Part shown: positions 9,075-17,972 of the stretch, one piece after another
Numbering within the stretch: the first letter of the stretch is position 1
Layout: every line of letters begins with the position of its first letter
Assembly (NCBI GenBank): GCA_021737275.1
Contig: JAIPEE010000010.1
Span: forward strand, 1 to 64,000
From: Desulfobacterales bacterium
Lineage (GTDB): Bacteria; Desulfobacterota; Desulfobacteria; Desulfobacterales; JAIPEE01
Direction of reading: 5' to 3'
Length of the DNA: 64,000 nucleotides
Made by a program: the position numbers and the translations under genes
Notes under the pieces: generated by a model
What the model saw: the letters and a program-made list of their open reading frames with translations, nothing else
What the model was told of the DNA's origin: nothing
The model's database searches: none

Positions 9075-10367
9075 TCAACCGATACCACACCACCTCATAA
9101 TCGTCAAAGCAAGAATTTTTGTTGTTTTGATCAGACTATCCACGGTAATAAACTCATTTGCCTCATGGGCTGTTTTTGATTCCGGTCCGATTGAAATTGT
9201 CGGAATTTTGGAATAGTTGATCAGATGTATGGCATCACTCAAAGTCCCCCAGCCGATAAATTCAGGTTTCTTATGGAGTTCTGATATTGTGTCAAAAGCG
9301 CATTTGACAATGGGTTCATTTTCATCGGTTTCTGCACCGTACATCAGGCCGGTTTCAAGCTCAGGGGGATGCATTCTCATCCATGAGTCAGTATTGGCAA
9401 GGCTGGAAATTTTTTCTTCAATTTCTGCCTGGAGTTTATCATATCCGGGCAGAAAGTCTGAAGAGAACTGAATTTCTACTTTTTCAGGTACTGAAACAGA
9501 CCATAAACCACCATTTATTATTGTAGGTGTTATAATAGACGGGTCCAGATATTTATGCTTCATGTCCGGCCTGTCCCGCCATTCCCTGTTCAGCTCCTCC
9601 ATGGCCATAATTACTTTGACTGCCTTCGTGATTGCATTCACTGCACCACCTTCCTGCCAGTGAGGCTGATTTACATCTGCATGCCCTGCACGACCAAAAA
9701 TCGTAATGAGGCCGCCGATATTGCCCCGAACTGCAAGAAGAATATCCATGTTTGTCGGTTCGGTTACAATAGCCGCATCAGCCATATAACCTCTCTGACA
9801 ACAGGATAGTGTGCCCATACTGGTTTTTTCTTCTTCCGGCACCACCTGAATAATAATGTCACCGGCAACCTTTATATCGGCTTTACGGATAAATTTTACA
9901 GCCTGAATCATAGCTGCAATTCCACCTTTCATGTCACAGGCGCCCCTGCCGAATATTTTATTTTCTGAAACCTCACCGCCAAATGGATCATGAATCCAGT
10001 TTTCCAATAACCCCTCGGGAACAACATCATAGTGCCCATTCAAAATCAGAGATTTTCCGTTTCCATTTCCCTTAAGCGTTCCAACAACAACCGGCATCCG
10101 GCTAAGATCACGGTCTGGATCAATATATGCGCCCGGGAAAGGTTTAAGATCTTTGGGGTTAACATCCCAGGACTCAATGCTGCATCCGGCTTCATTAAGG
10201 GTTTGTTGAATCAGCTCCTGATGATTTATAAAATCATCAGATTCAGCTCTTTCCCCATCAGAAGGCGAGACGGTTTTATAACTGATCATCGACTGGAGAT
10301 ACTTTACAATATTTTCACGATTATCATCGATGATATCCAGGACTTTTTTTTCTGCATCAGAAAACAT
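9075..10367 (-). CDS. M20-family metallopeptidase / deacylase (ArgE/DapE-like)
   Basis: A 430-residue cocatalytic zinc hydrolase of the ArgE/DapE/ACY1/CPG2 family. Motifs in order are GHYDVVP (first metal ligands, about 113-119), GRGACDMKGG (bridging Asp), VPEEEKTS (catalytic Glu and metal ligand) and, near the C-terminus, SKTAHEANEF with the last His. The dimerisation insert lies between about 215 and 330. Members remove acyl groups or cleave terminal amino acids; the substrate here is not clear. A strong AGGAGG lies five bases before the ATG. It shares strand and region with a nitrilase, a binding protein, an M24 peptidase and a sigma54 activator. A role in using an N-acyl or amide nitrogen compound is an inference. 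Confidence 0.85.
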   Translation of the reverse strand: MFSDAEKKVLDIIDDNRENIVKYLQSMISYKTVSPSDGERAESDDFINHQELIQQTLNEAGCSIESWDVNPKDLKPFPGAYIDPDRDLSRMPVVVGTLKGNGNGKSLILNGHYDVVPEGLLENWIHDPFGGEVSENKIFGRGACDMKGGIAAMIQAVKFIRKADIKVAGDIIIQVVPEEEKTSMGTLSCCQRGYMADAAIVTEPTNMDILLAVRGNIGGLITIFGRAGHADVNQPHWQEGGAVNAITKAVKVIMAMEELNREWRDRPDMKHKYLDPSIITPTIINGGLWSVSVPEKVEIQFSSDFLPGYDKLQAEIEEKISSLANTDSWMRMHPPELETGLMYGAETDENEPIVKCAFDTISELHKKPEFIGWGTLSDAIHLINYSKIPTISIGPESKTAHEANEFITVDSLIKTTKILALTIMRWCGIG

Positions 10368-10521
10368 AAACCCTCCTAAATTAATTTATGCTTATTCTCA
10401 GTCCTGCCGGACATCGTGAATAAGCTATTTATCTCATAGCAGCAGGATGCTGCCGCATGACTTTACCTTCCATCGAGATACCAAATGAGATATTTATAAA
10501 AATAGATTCCTCCTTTATAGG

Positions 10522-10537
10522 AGCGTAACCTGTCCCA
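10522..10537 (-). promoter_or_regulatory. weak sigma54-like site upstream of the M20 gene
   Basis: The minus strand reads TGGGACAGGTTACGCT, with GG and GC ten bases apart as in -24/-12 promoters. There are three mismatches to TGGCAC-N5-TTGCT. It points toward the M20 gene about 155 bases away. It is only suggestive. Confidence 0.22.
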
Positions 10538-10645
10538 CAGTTGTTTGGTTAGACAAATGGGCTCATAAGGTTCATTCATTATACCTATTGTTATTATATC
10601 TTAAATCAGACTTGTTAGATATTAGGATAATCCATTCGTTTAAGG

Positions 10646-11686
10646 CTAATCAGACACTTCAACTTTTGATGTCGCGGATACATCCTCCGCCTCGAAAGAC
10701 CTAAGCTTAGCACCTTTACTCATCCAACCGACAGCTGGTTTTGGCCGGTCGTCAATAACCAGGTTGAATATGTCAGGTCGGTTATAATGGCCTGTGGTAT
10801 CAAGAAGCAACTTTTCTTCAATGGTTTTTCGGAGATTGATTTCCCCATAGATAATTTCTTCTCTGCCGAAAACCGGACCAACGACCCATTCTCCATCTGG
10901 GCCAATGATACCTGATCCACCTGGAAAAATTTCGTTCGTTTCGCCACCAAGGTCACCCATATCTGCAATTGTATCGTAAAGTTCAAAATCTTTCGAAATA
11001 TGATCCGTTGTCATGTAAAATCCTACACAAATTACATAACATTTACCCTCGAACGCATAATGACGACTTGCTAAATGATGTGCTTCTGGTAACTCCGGCC
11101 AAGAAGCAATATGCACGTGTTCATTTTGATCATGCATTGCAAGTCGAGCCATTGGCATCCAATGTTCCCAACAAATCAGGCCGCCTACCCTGCCTGCCGG
11201 ACCATCGAATACAGGCATCGTACTACCATCACCATAGGCCCAAATGTTTCTTTCTGTGTAAGTTGGCATCACCTTGCGATGGACACCCAAAAATTTTCCT
11301 TCATCACTTATGTAAAATAACGAATTAAAAAGAGAACCGGAATCCTCGGACAGCTTTTCGTTAGCACCCATAACTACAAATGCTTTGGCTTCACGTGCAG
11401 CTGTGCAGAGCTTGTCAAGATGTGGAGATCCGATATATAATGAGTTATCATGCAGTTGAGCGTAAGCTCTATGTGCTGCCGGATCACCCCATCCAGCAGC
11501 TCCAAATATCCAAGTTGGGTAAGTGGGAATCCAGGTTTCAGGAAAAGCAATTAATTTTGCACCTGCCTTGCCCGCCTCGTTGATCAAATCGACTGCCTTA
11601 TCAACAGTGTGGTCTATGTTAAGGAATACAGGTGCAGCTTGAACTGCCGCAGCTATATACTTATCTATCCTTTCTACCTTTCCCAT
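10646..11686 (-). CDS. nitrilase (carbon-nitrogen hydrolase)
   Basis: Nitrilases hydrolyse nitriles to carboxylic acid and ammonia. The 346-residue protein shows the full catalytic triad: Glu in LIAFPETWIPTYP, Lys in GVHRKVMPTYTER and Cys in GGLICWEHWMPMARLAMH. The CWEHWMPxAR form is typical of true nitrilases and cyanide-degrading relatives rather than amidases or NAD synthetase domains. The length is normal for bacterial nitrilases. It starts at an ATG with AAGGAGG a few bases upstream. It lies between the M20 gene and the binding-protein gene on the same strand, but with spacers of 278 and 875 bases, so co-transcription is uncertain. The natural substrate is unknown. Confidence 0.92.
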   Translation of the reverse strand: MGKVERIDKYIAAAVQAAPVFLNIDHTVDKAVDLINEAGKAGAKLIAFPETWIPTYPTWIFGAAGWGDPAAHRAYAQLHDNSLYIGSPHLDKLCTAAREAKAFVVMGANEKLSEDSGSLFNSLFYISDEGKFLGVHRKVMPTYTERNIWAYGDGSTMPVFDGPAGRVGGLICWEHWMPMARLAMHDQNEHVHIASWPELPEAHHLASRHYAFEGKCYVICVGFYMTTDHISKDFELYDTIADMGDLGGETNEIFPGGSGIIGPDGEWVVGPVFGREEIIYGEINLRKTIEEKLLLDTTGHYNRPDIFNLVIDDRPKPAVGWMSKGAKLRSFEAEDVSATSKVEVSD

Positions 11687-12216
11687 TTTTCTTCCTCCTT
11701 GGTTTCTCAGTAATTGGGTTTTATTTCAGTTTATATACTAATCAATCCTTTCTATAGGATAGAGATGACTGGTAACAGAGGATGCAACCCCGGCCTATAC
11801 TAATATGTTTATGAGTTGTATCTTATTCATGGAGGTAGTTATTCTTTAAAATTTCCTATAGATAATGTGATAAATACTCCTGGATCAGTTTATAACCGAT
11901 TGGCTCCCACTTGTCCATTATAGCTTAATGGCAACAGAGATAAACATGTTATAGGTTAAAATAATAAAAAGGTGAATATATAGATATAAAATTCATTTTA
12001 TTAACTCGACATGTTTGCACCCAAACGTTTAATTTGTTGGGCAAGTTTATTTTATAATAGAATAGATTAATCCTGTGATCCTTTGAGTTATAAAAATTTC
12101 CAGCAGTATCACAATGCCGTCAAAAACATAATTACGCAATCTCTCCATTCATTGTCCAAACATTATTCTGTCTGGCGACATTTACAATCATTCGATTCCA
12201 TATAAGGGCGAACCTT
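11687..12216. other. AT-rich spacer with no recognisable gene
   Basis: I see no convincing coding sequence here. The stretch is AT-rich and lies between the nitrilase gene and the broken livG-like gene, probably where the rest of the branched-chain ABC transporter was lost. One copy of GGCGACATTT lies at 12174-12183, matching the arms of the inverted repeat at 12217-12248. Confidence 0.4.
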
Positions 12217-12248
12217 GGCGACATTTTTTTCCTGAAAAAAATGTCGCC
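12217..12248. repeat. perfect 14-bp inverted repeat at the livG breakpoint
   Basis: GGCGACATTTTTTT (12217-12230) and its exact reverse complement (12235-12248) are separated by four bases. On the minus strand the right arm also encodes the GDIFF of the LivG-like fragment. Homology to LivG stops at this palindrome, so it may mark a fold-back rearrangement or the end of an inserted element. A third copy of the arm lies at 12174. Confidence 0.8.
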
Positions 12249-12422
12249 CTGATTTCTCTCTTTACCGGCAATAACATTAAAAAAAATGCTTTTTCCGGCG
12301 CCGTTAGGACCGACAATACCAAATATTTCATTGGCCTGAACTTCAAATTACACATCTATCTGGGCCTTTAAACCACTAAAGTCTTTAATTGTCTTTTCAA
12401 CCCGTAAGAATTGTTTTTCCAT
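12234..12422 (-). pseudogene. truncated ABC transporter ATPase (LivG-like)
   Basis: Translation from 12422 gives the beginning of a branched-chain amino acid type ABC ATPase: FLRVEKTIKDFSGLKAQIDV, an in-frame TAA, then [20 protein letters not shown] with the Walker A motif, and [15 protein letters not shown]. The signature, Walker B and all later parts are missing, and the reading is broken at a palindrome. The fragment lies directly downstream of the binding-protein gene, where livG-type genes commonly sit. The original transporter operon has evidently been destroyed. An alternative start near 12470 is in a different frame and would need a frameshift. Confidence 0.8.
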
Positions 12423-12498
12423 CTGGAGATAATATTTTACCTGCTTGTTTAATCTCTTCATGTTTCTCCATATTCAATTATCCTTCTAAGCTGTTGAA

Positions 12499-12531
12499 CC
12501 GGGCGGACACTTTAAAAAAGTGCCCGCCCGG
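12499..12531 (-). terminator. strong GC hairpin after the binding-protein gene
   Basis: CCGGGCGGACACTTT pairs with AAGTGCCCGCCCGG, with one mismatch, around an A-rich loop. It lies about 30 bases after the binding-protein stop on the minus strand. There is no clear U-tail after the stem, so it may be an mRNA-stabilising or attenuating hairpin, as often found after binding-protein genes. Confidence 0.6.
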
Positions 12532-12561
12532 CTTATATCAATTTTTTGTAAGTGGATATTA

Positions 12562-13800
12562 TTACTTAATCCATGATGGAATCTGAAATTTAGTACCCTT
12601 GATTAAATCAACGCCTTCATCAGACACAGTTGTCAAAATAACCCTCTTACCGTTTTGATACTGGTAAATGGCATAAGGCATTTCCGAAGTTACCGGAACA
12701 ATGTTATATTCATTAAAAATATATGTGCCAGCAACGCCCTCGTACTTACTTTCTTTGATTGCCTTTGCAACAGCACGATAATCGTCGACTTTGCCAACTT
12801 TTTCGACTGCCGCCGCCCACAGCATAAGCTCGTCATAAGTTATCAACGGCATATGGCCACTTTGTTTTTTCTTGTACATTTTCTGATAATGTTCTTTCCA
12901 GGCCGCTCCCTCCGGAGTGAAGGGCGTCATTTTATAAGTTTCATCTAAAACACCGTCGGCTTGTTTACCCATCATTTCCAAATATTCGGGATTAGTTGTA
13001 CTATGATTATGTATAATAATCGAATTCATAGGGTCTTTTTTAAATTGCTGCAAAAATGTTGCCTGTGGCACAGATCCCCAGATACCGACGAAAATAATAG
13101 CGGGTTCTTCTTTCTTTATTTTAGAGAGAATAGAACTCCATTCTTTCGTTTCGTAGCCACATTCGATATCCATGACAACTTCCCATCCCTTTTCCTTACC
13201 TGCTTTTGCAAAAGAGCTGGCAAATTTTTCATCCCAATCCCATCCTCCCCAAATCAGCGCCATTTTCTTGTTTGGAAAAGTGTAATTGGCATCTTTTGCA
13301 AGTGCGTCCAGTGCTTTAAAGGATAGACGACCATACGTTAGTGACGTATCACAGGTCATAAATACATTCCAATATTCTTCCGCATTTTTTTTATGAATCT
13401 CCAGACACCCTTGCGAACCTTCGTTATAGAGGAATGGAACATCATATTTTCCAAATACATCTGGACCGGCCTCACCGCAATATCCGGATACAATGACATC
13501 CACTTTCTCTTTTACAATAAGTTTTTCTGCAGCGGCTGCAAAAGTCTCTGACAACAGCTCTTCGGTATCAAAATTAACCAGTTCCAGTTTACGACCAAGC
13601 ACTCCGCCAGCTTCGTTTATTTCCTTAATGGCCATTTTAAGCCCTTCAGTCATTTCAAGACCATCGGAAGCCATATAGCCGGTCAGTGGAGATGCACCAC
13701 CAACTTTGATAGGCTTGCTGGAATCAGCCCAACAGTTCATGCTCAATGCTTGTGTCACTATCAAGATAATCAAACTAAAATGTAAAGCAATCTTTTTCAT
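12562..13800 (-). CDS. ABC transporter substrate-binding protein, branched-chain amino acid type
   Basis: A 412-residue periplasmic binding protein of the LivJ/AmiC type (Peripla_BP_6). The first 25 residues form a signal peptide ending near NCWA. The mature part opens with PIKVGGASPLTGYMASDG, the usual ligand-binding start, followed by LKMAIKEINEAGGVLGRKLELV. In this family such proteins carry branched-chain amino acids, amides, urea or aromatic acids. The neighbouring nitrilase and peptidases suggest an amide-like or peptide-like solute, but this is inference. The downstream ATPase gene is broken and no permease is present, so the protein may work with a transporter encoded elsewhere or be an orphan. 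A 209-base gap separates it from the M24 gene. Confidence 0.88.
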   Translation of the reverse strand: MKKIALHFSLIILIVTQALSMNCWADSSKPIKVGGASPLTGYMASDGLEMTEGLKMAIKEINEAGGVLGRKLELVNFDTEELLSETFAAAAEKLIVKEKVDVIVSGYCGEAGPDVFGKYDVPFLYNEGSQGCLEIHKKNAEEYWNVFMTCDTSLTYGRLSFKALDALAKDANYTFPNKKMALIWGGWDWDEKFASSFAKAGKEKGWEVVMDIECGYETKEWSSILSKIKKEEPAIIFVGIWGSVPQATFLQQFKKDPMNSIIIHNHSTTNPEYLEMMGKQADGVLDETYKMTPFTPEGAAWKEHYQKMYKKKQSGHMPLITYDELMLWAAAVEKVGKVDDYRAVAKAIKESKYEGVAGTYIFNEYNIVPVTSEMPYAIYQYQNGKRVILTTVSDEGVDLIKGTKFQIPSWIK

Positions 13801-14009
13801 TTTTTTTCTCCCTTGTTTTATGTTTACTATAACCTAAAAAGTAAATTGTTCCTCGTAATTTTTAATTTCCTGTTCGATTGTCATCGTATACCTTCTCCTT
13901 ATTACTTTTTACCGTATTTCATACAGAACAATTCAAAATCCAAGAGTTCAGCACTTAAACCATTTACCTAAATATCGTTAAAATTTTGTATGAAATGCAC
14001 TTATTGTTT

Positions 14010-15200
14010 TTATGAGCATTCTATAATTTTTTGAGGTATATTATTTAATCTTTCTAAACCTTTAATAGTCACTAAAAATTGATCCTCTAATTGTTGCATT
14101 CCTATGTCAGGATAATACAGAGCTACTTCCAACGAAATAACCATATTTTCTTTCAGGGTACTATCCTTATATGCATTATCATGAGTAGTCCCATGATATC
14201 CAATAAAGGGCCATTCATGAGCTTCAAGGCCTACCCCATGGCCTAATGGTACACTCAAATCATCTACCCCTAACGCCTCTTTCATAACATTACAGGAAGC
14301 CTTATTAAGATCTGATGTTAAAACTCCAGCTTTAGCAACATTTTTTGCTGCTTCCTGTGTTTGCCTCAACAACTCAAACGTATCTATTTGCTTCTGTGAA
14401 GGAGGCCCCAAATTAAAAGGCCTTGAAATATCACAACAATAGTTATTATACATTATTCCAAAATCGATCATCCAAGGATCTTTATCCTTTAATTTCCTAA
14501 TTCCACCCTGCAACCACCAATCAAGATGGCTTTGACTCTTTCCTGATAGCACCATGGTATAGTGGGGGAAGGATTGTGCCCCTTCAATTCTGCATACTCT
14601 TTCAATCTCTCCTTTTAGCCCTGCCTCAAGTACTCCAGGTTTAGCATATTTCGCAGCTGCTTCTATTCCTTTATAAGCAATTTTGGCTGCCTCACGTATA
14701 CACTCGACTTCATATTCCGATTTTATGACTCTTTCTTCCTCAAGAATATCCGAGGCTAATTCAAAATGAGCAAATCTTAACTCCTCTCGAAAACGAGCAT
14801 ATAATGACGGGCTCATTGAGTATTCCCCCACTATACCAATTTTCGGCTTTTCCAATTTGTTTTCAAGCAAATATTCCTTTAAAGTATTGACATGATCTAT
14901 GGAGCTTTTAACGTTTTCAATCCAAGTGCATCCTTGAGGAAAATGGTGTGGTTCATCCACCTCTAGAAGGGATTCCATATTGTCGCTTTGGGGGAGGATT
15001 ACCATTGTGTCGCCAAAGTATGGTTCATAGCCTGAGACATACATTACATGCCCCCTTTGACCAAATCGAAGGCTTCCAGGACCTGAGTAAATAACTAATA
15101 GATCAATATTTCTTTTCGCCATCCTGCTTCGAATATTTTTTAAACGCTTAGAAAACTCACTTTTTGGTGGTACTCCATACTGGTCTATACTTGTTTCCAT
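14010..15200 (-). CDS. M24-family (prolidase/creatinase-like) peptidase
   Basis: A 396-residue pita-bread-fold metallohydrolase. The N-terminal creatinase-like domain spans about 1-150. The catalytic domain carries the five metal ligands: the two Asp in MIDFGIMYNNYCCDISRPF (about 250-268), His in LGHGVGLEAHEWPF, Glu in ISLEVALYYPDIG and Glu in QQLEDQFLVT. Members cleave X-Pro bonds or small substrates such as creatine. The actual substrate is unknown. AGGAGG precedes the ATG closely. A good sigma54 promoter lies about 207 bases upstream and paired dyads lie further upstream, next to the PAS-sigma54 activator gene. It is therefore very likely the direct target of that regulator. Confidence 0.88.
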   Translation of the reverse strand: METSIDQYGVPPKSEFSKRLKNIRSRMAKRNIDLLVIYSGPGSLRFGQRGHVMYVSGYEPYFGDTMVILPQSDNMESLLEVDEPHHFPQGCTWIENVKSSIDHVNTLKEYLLENKLEKPKIGIVGEYSMSPSLYARFREELRFAHFELASDILEEERVIKSEYEVECIREAAKIAYKGIEAAAKYAKPGVLEAGLKGEIERVCRIEGAQSFPHYTMVLSGKSQSHLDWWLQGGIRKLKDKDPWMIDFGIMYNNYCCDISRPFNLGPPSQKQIDTFELLRQTQEAAKNVAKAGVLTSDLNKASCNVMKEALGVDDLSVPLGHGVGLEAHEWPFIGYHGTTHDNAYKDSTLKENMVISLEVALYYPDIGMQQLEDQFLVTIKGLERLNNIPQKIIECS

Positions 15201-15406
15201 ATTTCCTCCTTACCGGTTTTTAACCTTTCACTTCGTGTTTTTAAGTTGGTTCAAATATAACAGGATAAATATTTATTAATTTTTTCGCTGTATGCAAAAG
15301 ATGACTCGACTGTTAGTTACAACTTATTTGAATTTCTCATTTTTTTGACTGTTATGATTAAATCATGTTGCTGAAGAAATTTGTTGGATATATAACCAAA
15401 AGTGTA

Positions 15407-15422
15407 AGCAAAGACTGCACCA
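15407..15422 (-). promoter_or_regulatory. sigma54 (-24/-12) promoter upstream of the M24 gene
   Basis: The minus strand reads TGGTGCAGTCTTTGCT. GG and GC are exactly ten bases apart, the -12 half TTGCT is perfect and the -24 half TGGTGC fits TGGYRC. It points toward the M24 gene, with a predicted leader near 195 bases. The adjacent upstream gene encodes a sigma54 activator. Confidence 0.7.
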
Positions 15423-15529
15423 ACATCATGGTTACGAAATATAATTAGTATCCATAGTTATATATTATACGTTTTTATGAAATGTTTTGTTTGTGATTTA
15501 TAATTATTGAAACGAAAGAGCATTGAAAA

Positions 15530-15566
15530 GTGCCATAACGGCACAATAAAAGTGACAATTTGGCAT
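15530..15566. promoter_or_regulatory. tandem 15-bp dyads, putative enhancer sites of the PAS-sigma54 activator
   Basis: Two similar dyads stand in tandem: GTGCCATAACGGCAC (15530-15544, perfect half-sites) and GTGACAATTTGGCAT (15552-15566, near match). Their centres are 22 bases apart, about two helical turns. They lie about 110-160 bases upstream of the sigma54 promoter, the usual distance for an upstream activating sequence. They begin 64 bases downstream of the activator stop codon. Confidence 0.6.
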
Positions 15567-15629
15567 AGATATAGGCGTTAATTAAGATAAACTTCTAAAA
15601 TAACATAAAATATAAATATACCAAGTGTG

Positions 15630-17384
15630 TCACAAAATATTTTGGTAGATATTGTATCGTTTAATCTTTCGTAAAAGTGTTCTGTAGCTTATGCCGAGTT
15701 CTGATGCAGCTCGTCCCCGATGCCAGCCATTTTTCTGTAGACAATTGAAGATTAAATTCTTTTCATAATACTTTATATTTGTGATTCTTGTTTTATTTTC
15801 AACGGGAACCGCCAGGCTATTTTTTGACCCTTGAGAAGACAACAAAGATAGTTCCGTAAAGTCTATTTTTTTTGTGGCAATATAATTTTGAATAACATTT
15901 TGAAGCTCACGGATATTACCAGGCCAGTTGTGGTTATAAATTTTTTTTTTAAAAATTTCAGGCAACTCCGTGTTGCTTTCAATACCGTATTCTCTTAGGA
16001 AAAGATCCACTAAAAGCGGAATATCCTCTTTATGTTCTCTCAGAGGAGGAATATGAATTGGCACAACATGAACTCGATAAAAGAAGTCTTCACGGATAAT
16101 GCCTTTCTTGACAAGATTTTTCAGGTTTTTATTCGTGGCTGAAATTATGCGTAGGTGAGGCCTTTTTGTCTGGTTGCCTCCAACAGGGATGTACCCGCCT
16201 CCTTCGATTGCACGCAATAGTTTTACCTGAAAATTCAGGCTGATATCTCCAATTTCGTCTAGAAATAGCGTGCCCCCATCAGAAAGATCTAAATATCCCG
16301 GCTTATCCCTGTGTGCACCACTGAATGCGCCCTTCTTATATCCAAAGAATTCACTTTCAATTAAATTTTCAGGAATGGCACCACAATTAACAGGTACAAA
16401 ATTCATACCGGTCCGATTGCTCATTTCATGAATAGTGTTTGCAACCAGTTCTTTACCCGTACCTGACTCCCCATAAAGAACGACGTTACTATCGGTAATG
16501 GCAGCCTGCAATATCTGCTCAAAGAGGCTTAACATTACTTTACTCTTCCCGACTATCTTTCCGAAATGAAAAGACGAGGATCTTAACAACCGATTTTCTT
16601 TTCGTAACTTAAGTTCTGTTTCTTTCAGGTCCGTGGCATCAGTAACAAAACCTTCGTGAGCAAGTATATCTCCATTTTCGGAAAATACCCCCACACCTTG
16701 TTCCCACACCCATTTTTCTTTTCCATCTTTTGGAATCAACCGATATGTTAAATTCCATGGTTTGTTCTCTTTTAAGGCAGATTGCACTATCTCCCAGATA
16801 ACATTTTCATCTTCGGGGTGTATCAATGTATCCCAGGTGATGTCGGCGTTATCTCCAGTTAGTTGTTCCGGTGTATATCCGGTCAATGCGTAACAACCGT
16901 CGCTAACAAACTCAACGGGATAAGTTCTTTCATTTTTACAGCGATATGCCATTCCGGGAAGGTTACTAATGAGTGTCGATAGTTTACGTTCGCTTTCACG
17001 TAAGGCATTTTCTGTAATTTTTCTAAGAAAAAGATCTTTGGCATTACAAATAATGATATTTTTTTTCCCAAATTTTCCAAGGGAAAAAGAAATATCAACA
17101 GGAATTTGCCGCTCTGATTTTGTAATAAAGGAAGCTGAATACGAATAACGCTTCTTTTTCAGAATTTCATTGAAAATATTTAAAATTATTTTTTTATGGG
17201 TTTGGGGGATAATTTTTGTAAAGTTGAGATTTGATATTTCGCGACAGGAATAATTCAAAGTTTCATATAGCTTTGAATTAGCATAATAAATGTCTCCACT
17301 GAATGAACATATTGCCACTAAATCACTGGAATTATCGAAAATTTTTTTAAATATGTCTAAATCATCCCTAAATATTTCGTTCAT
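15630..17384 (-). CDS. PAS-domain sigma54-dependent transcriptional activator
   Basis: A 584-residue enhancer-binding protein. The N-terminal part has two PAS-type sensor domains (about 10-120 and 140-265). The AAA+ domain (about 285-510) shows Walker A GESGTGKE, Walker B GGTLFLDEIGD and the arginine-finger region. The C-terminal helix-turn-helix is about 545-580 (GRAASELGISYRTLLRKIKR). The sigma54-contact loop reads GAFSGA rather than GAFTGA, a conservative Thr to Ser change. There is no receiver domain, so it probably senses a ligand directly through PAS. Position just upstream of the M24 peptidase, with a sigma54 promoter and paired dyads between them, makes that gene and perhaps the binding-protein gene its targets. 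Confidence 0.9.
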   Translation of the reverse strand: MNEIFRDDLDIFKKIFDNSSDLVAICSFSGDIYYANSKLYETLNYSCREISNLNFTKIIPQTHKKIILNIFNEILKKKRYSYSASFITKSERQIPVDISFSLGKFGKKNIIICNAKDLFLRKITENALRESERKLSTLISNLPGMAYRCKNERTYPVEFVSDGCYALTGYTPEQLTGDNADITWDTLIHPEDENVIWEIVQSALKENKPWNLTYRLIPKDGKEKWVWEQGVGVFSENGDILAHEGFVTDATDLKETELKLRKENRLLRSSSFHFGKIVGKSKVMLSLFEQILQAAITDSNVVLYGESGTGKELVANTIHEMSNRTGMNFVPVNCGAIPENLIESEFFGYKKGAFSGAHRDKPGYLDLSDGGTLFLDEIGDISLNFQVKLLRAIEGGGYIPVGGNQTKRPHLRIISATNKNLKNLVKKGIIREDFFYRVHVVPIHIPPLREHKEDIPLLVDLFLREYGIESNTELPEIFKKKIYNHNWPGNIRELQNVIQNYIATKKIDFTELSLLSSQGSKNSLAVPVENKTRITNIKYYEKNLIFNCLQKNGWHRGRAASELGISYRTLLRKIKRYNIYQNIL

Positions 17385-17972
17385 AAGCTTTAAATTGCCT
17401 TCTGCAGTTTAAGTTTAAGATTATAATACTTTGATCCAATCATATCAGTACCTTTTTATATCAAAAAATATGGGTACATATTTAATCAACATTTCGATAT
17501 AATTCTCTCTTATACACCAATTGAGTTTTATTGCCAAGCTGGGAACACATATGGATTGTGTGCATTTAACTGTATAATCCAATACTTCAGCAATGGCCCC
17601 GTGATGCATTGAAAACCTATTTGAAACTTCGTTCCGGCAATCGGCTTAAAAGAGTCTTCCTATAGGAGAAAGGAACTGCATGGGGTAGGCTATCTCGGTA
17701 CGCGGCATTCAAAAGCGGATAGGGTGTTATGCAAAGAAAATCCGGATAGACGTTTAATGTCAACGGCGAAGACATACGATGGCCACACAGCTATTATCGG
17801 GCTGGTTGTTATCTCACCACAGATTGAATTATCAAATAACCGTTTTGAGCCATGTTTTAGGCTATGTTTTAGACGTTTTTAAGGGTTGTGTGTTGAGGGC
17901 AAGAAATCTATTAACTGTAAGGGTTAAAATAGAATCCGGTCTACCTGTACCCTCTTCAATGAAATGTTATAA
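17385..17972. other. 588-base spacer between activator and insertion sequence
   Basis: No intact gene is seen. A 31-codon open stretch on the plus strand (about 17570-17662) with QQWPRDALKTYLKLRSGNR looks like a coding remnant, but I do not recognise it. A frame from 17779 runs into the insertion sequence and has no homology I can name. The stretch is probably accessory debris. Confidence 0.35.

Noticed and set aside
12217-12248. rho-independent terminator
   Set aside because: The T and A runs are inside the stem, the arm is part of coding sequence on the minus strand, and no intact gene ends there.
15520-15535. sigma54 promoter in TGGCACTTTTCAATGC on the minus strand
   Set aside because: GG and GC are 11 rather than 10 bases apart, and the site overlaps the dyad that is better explained as an enhancer.
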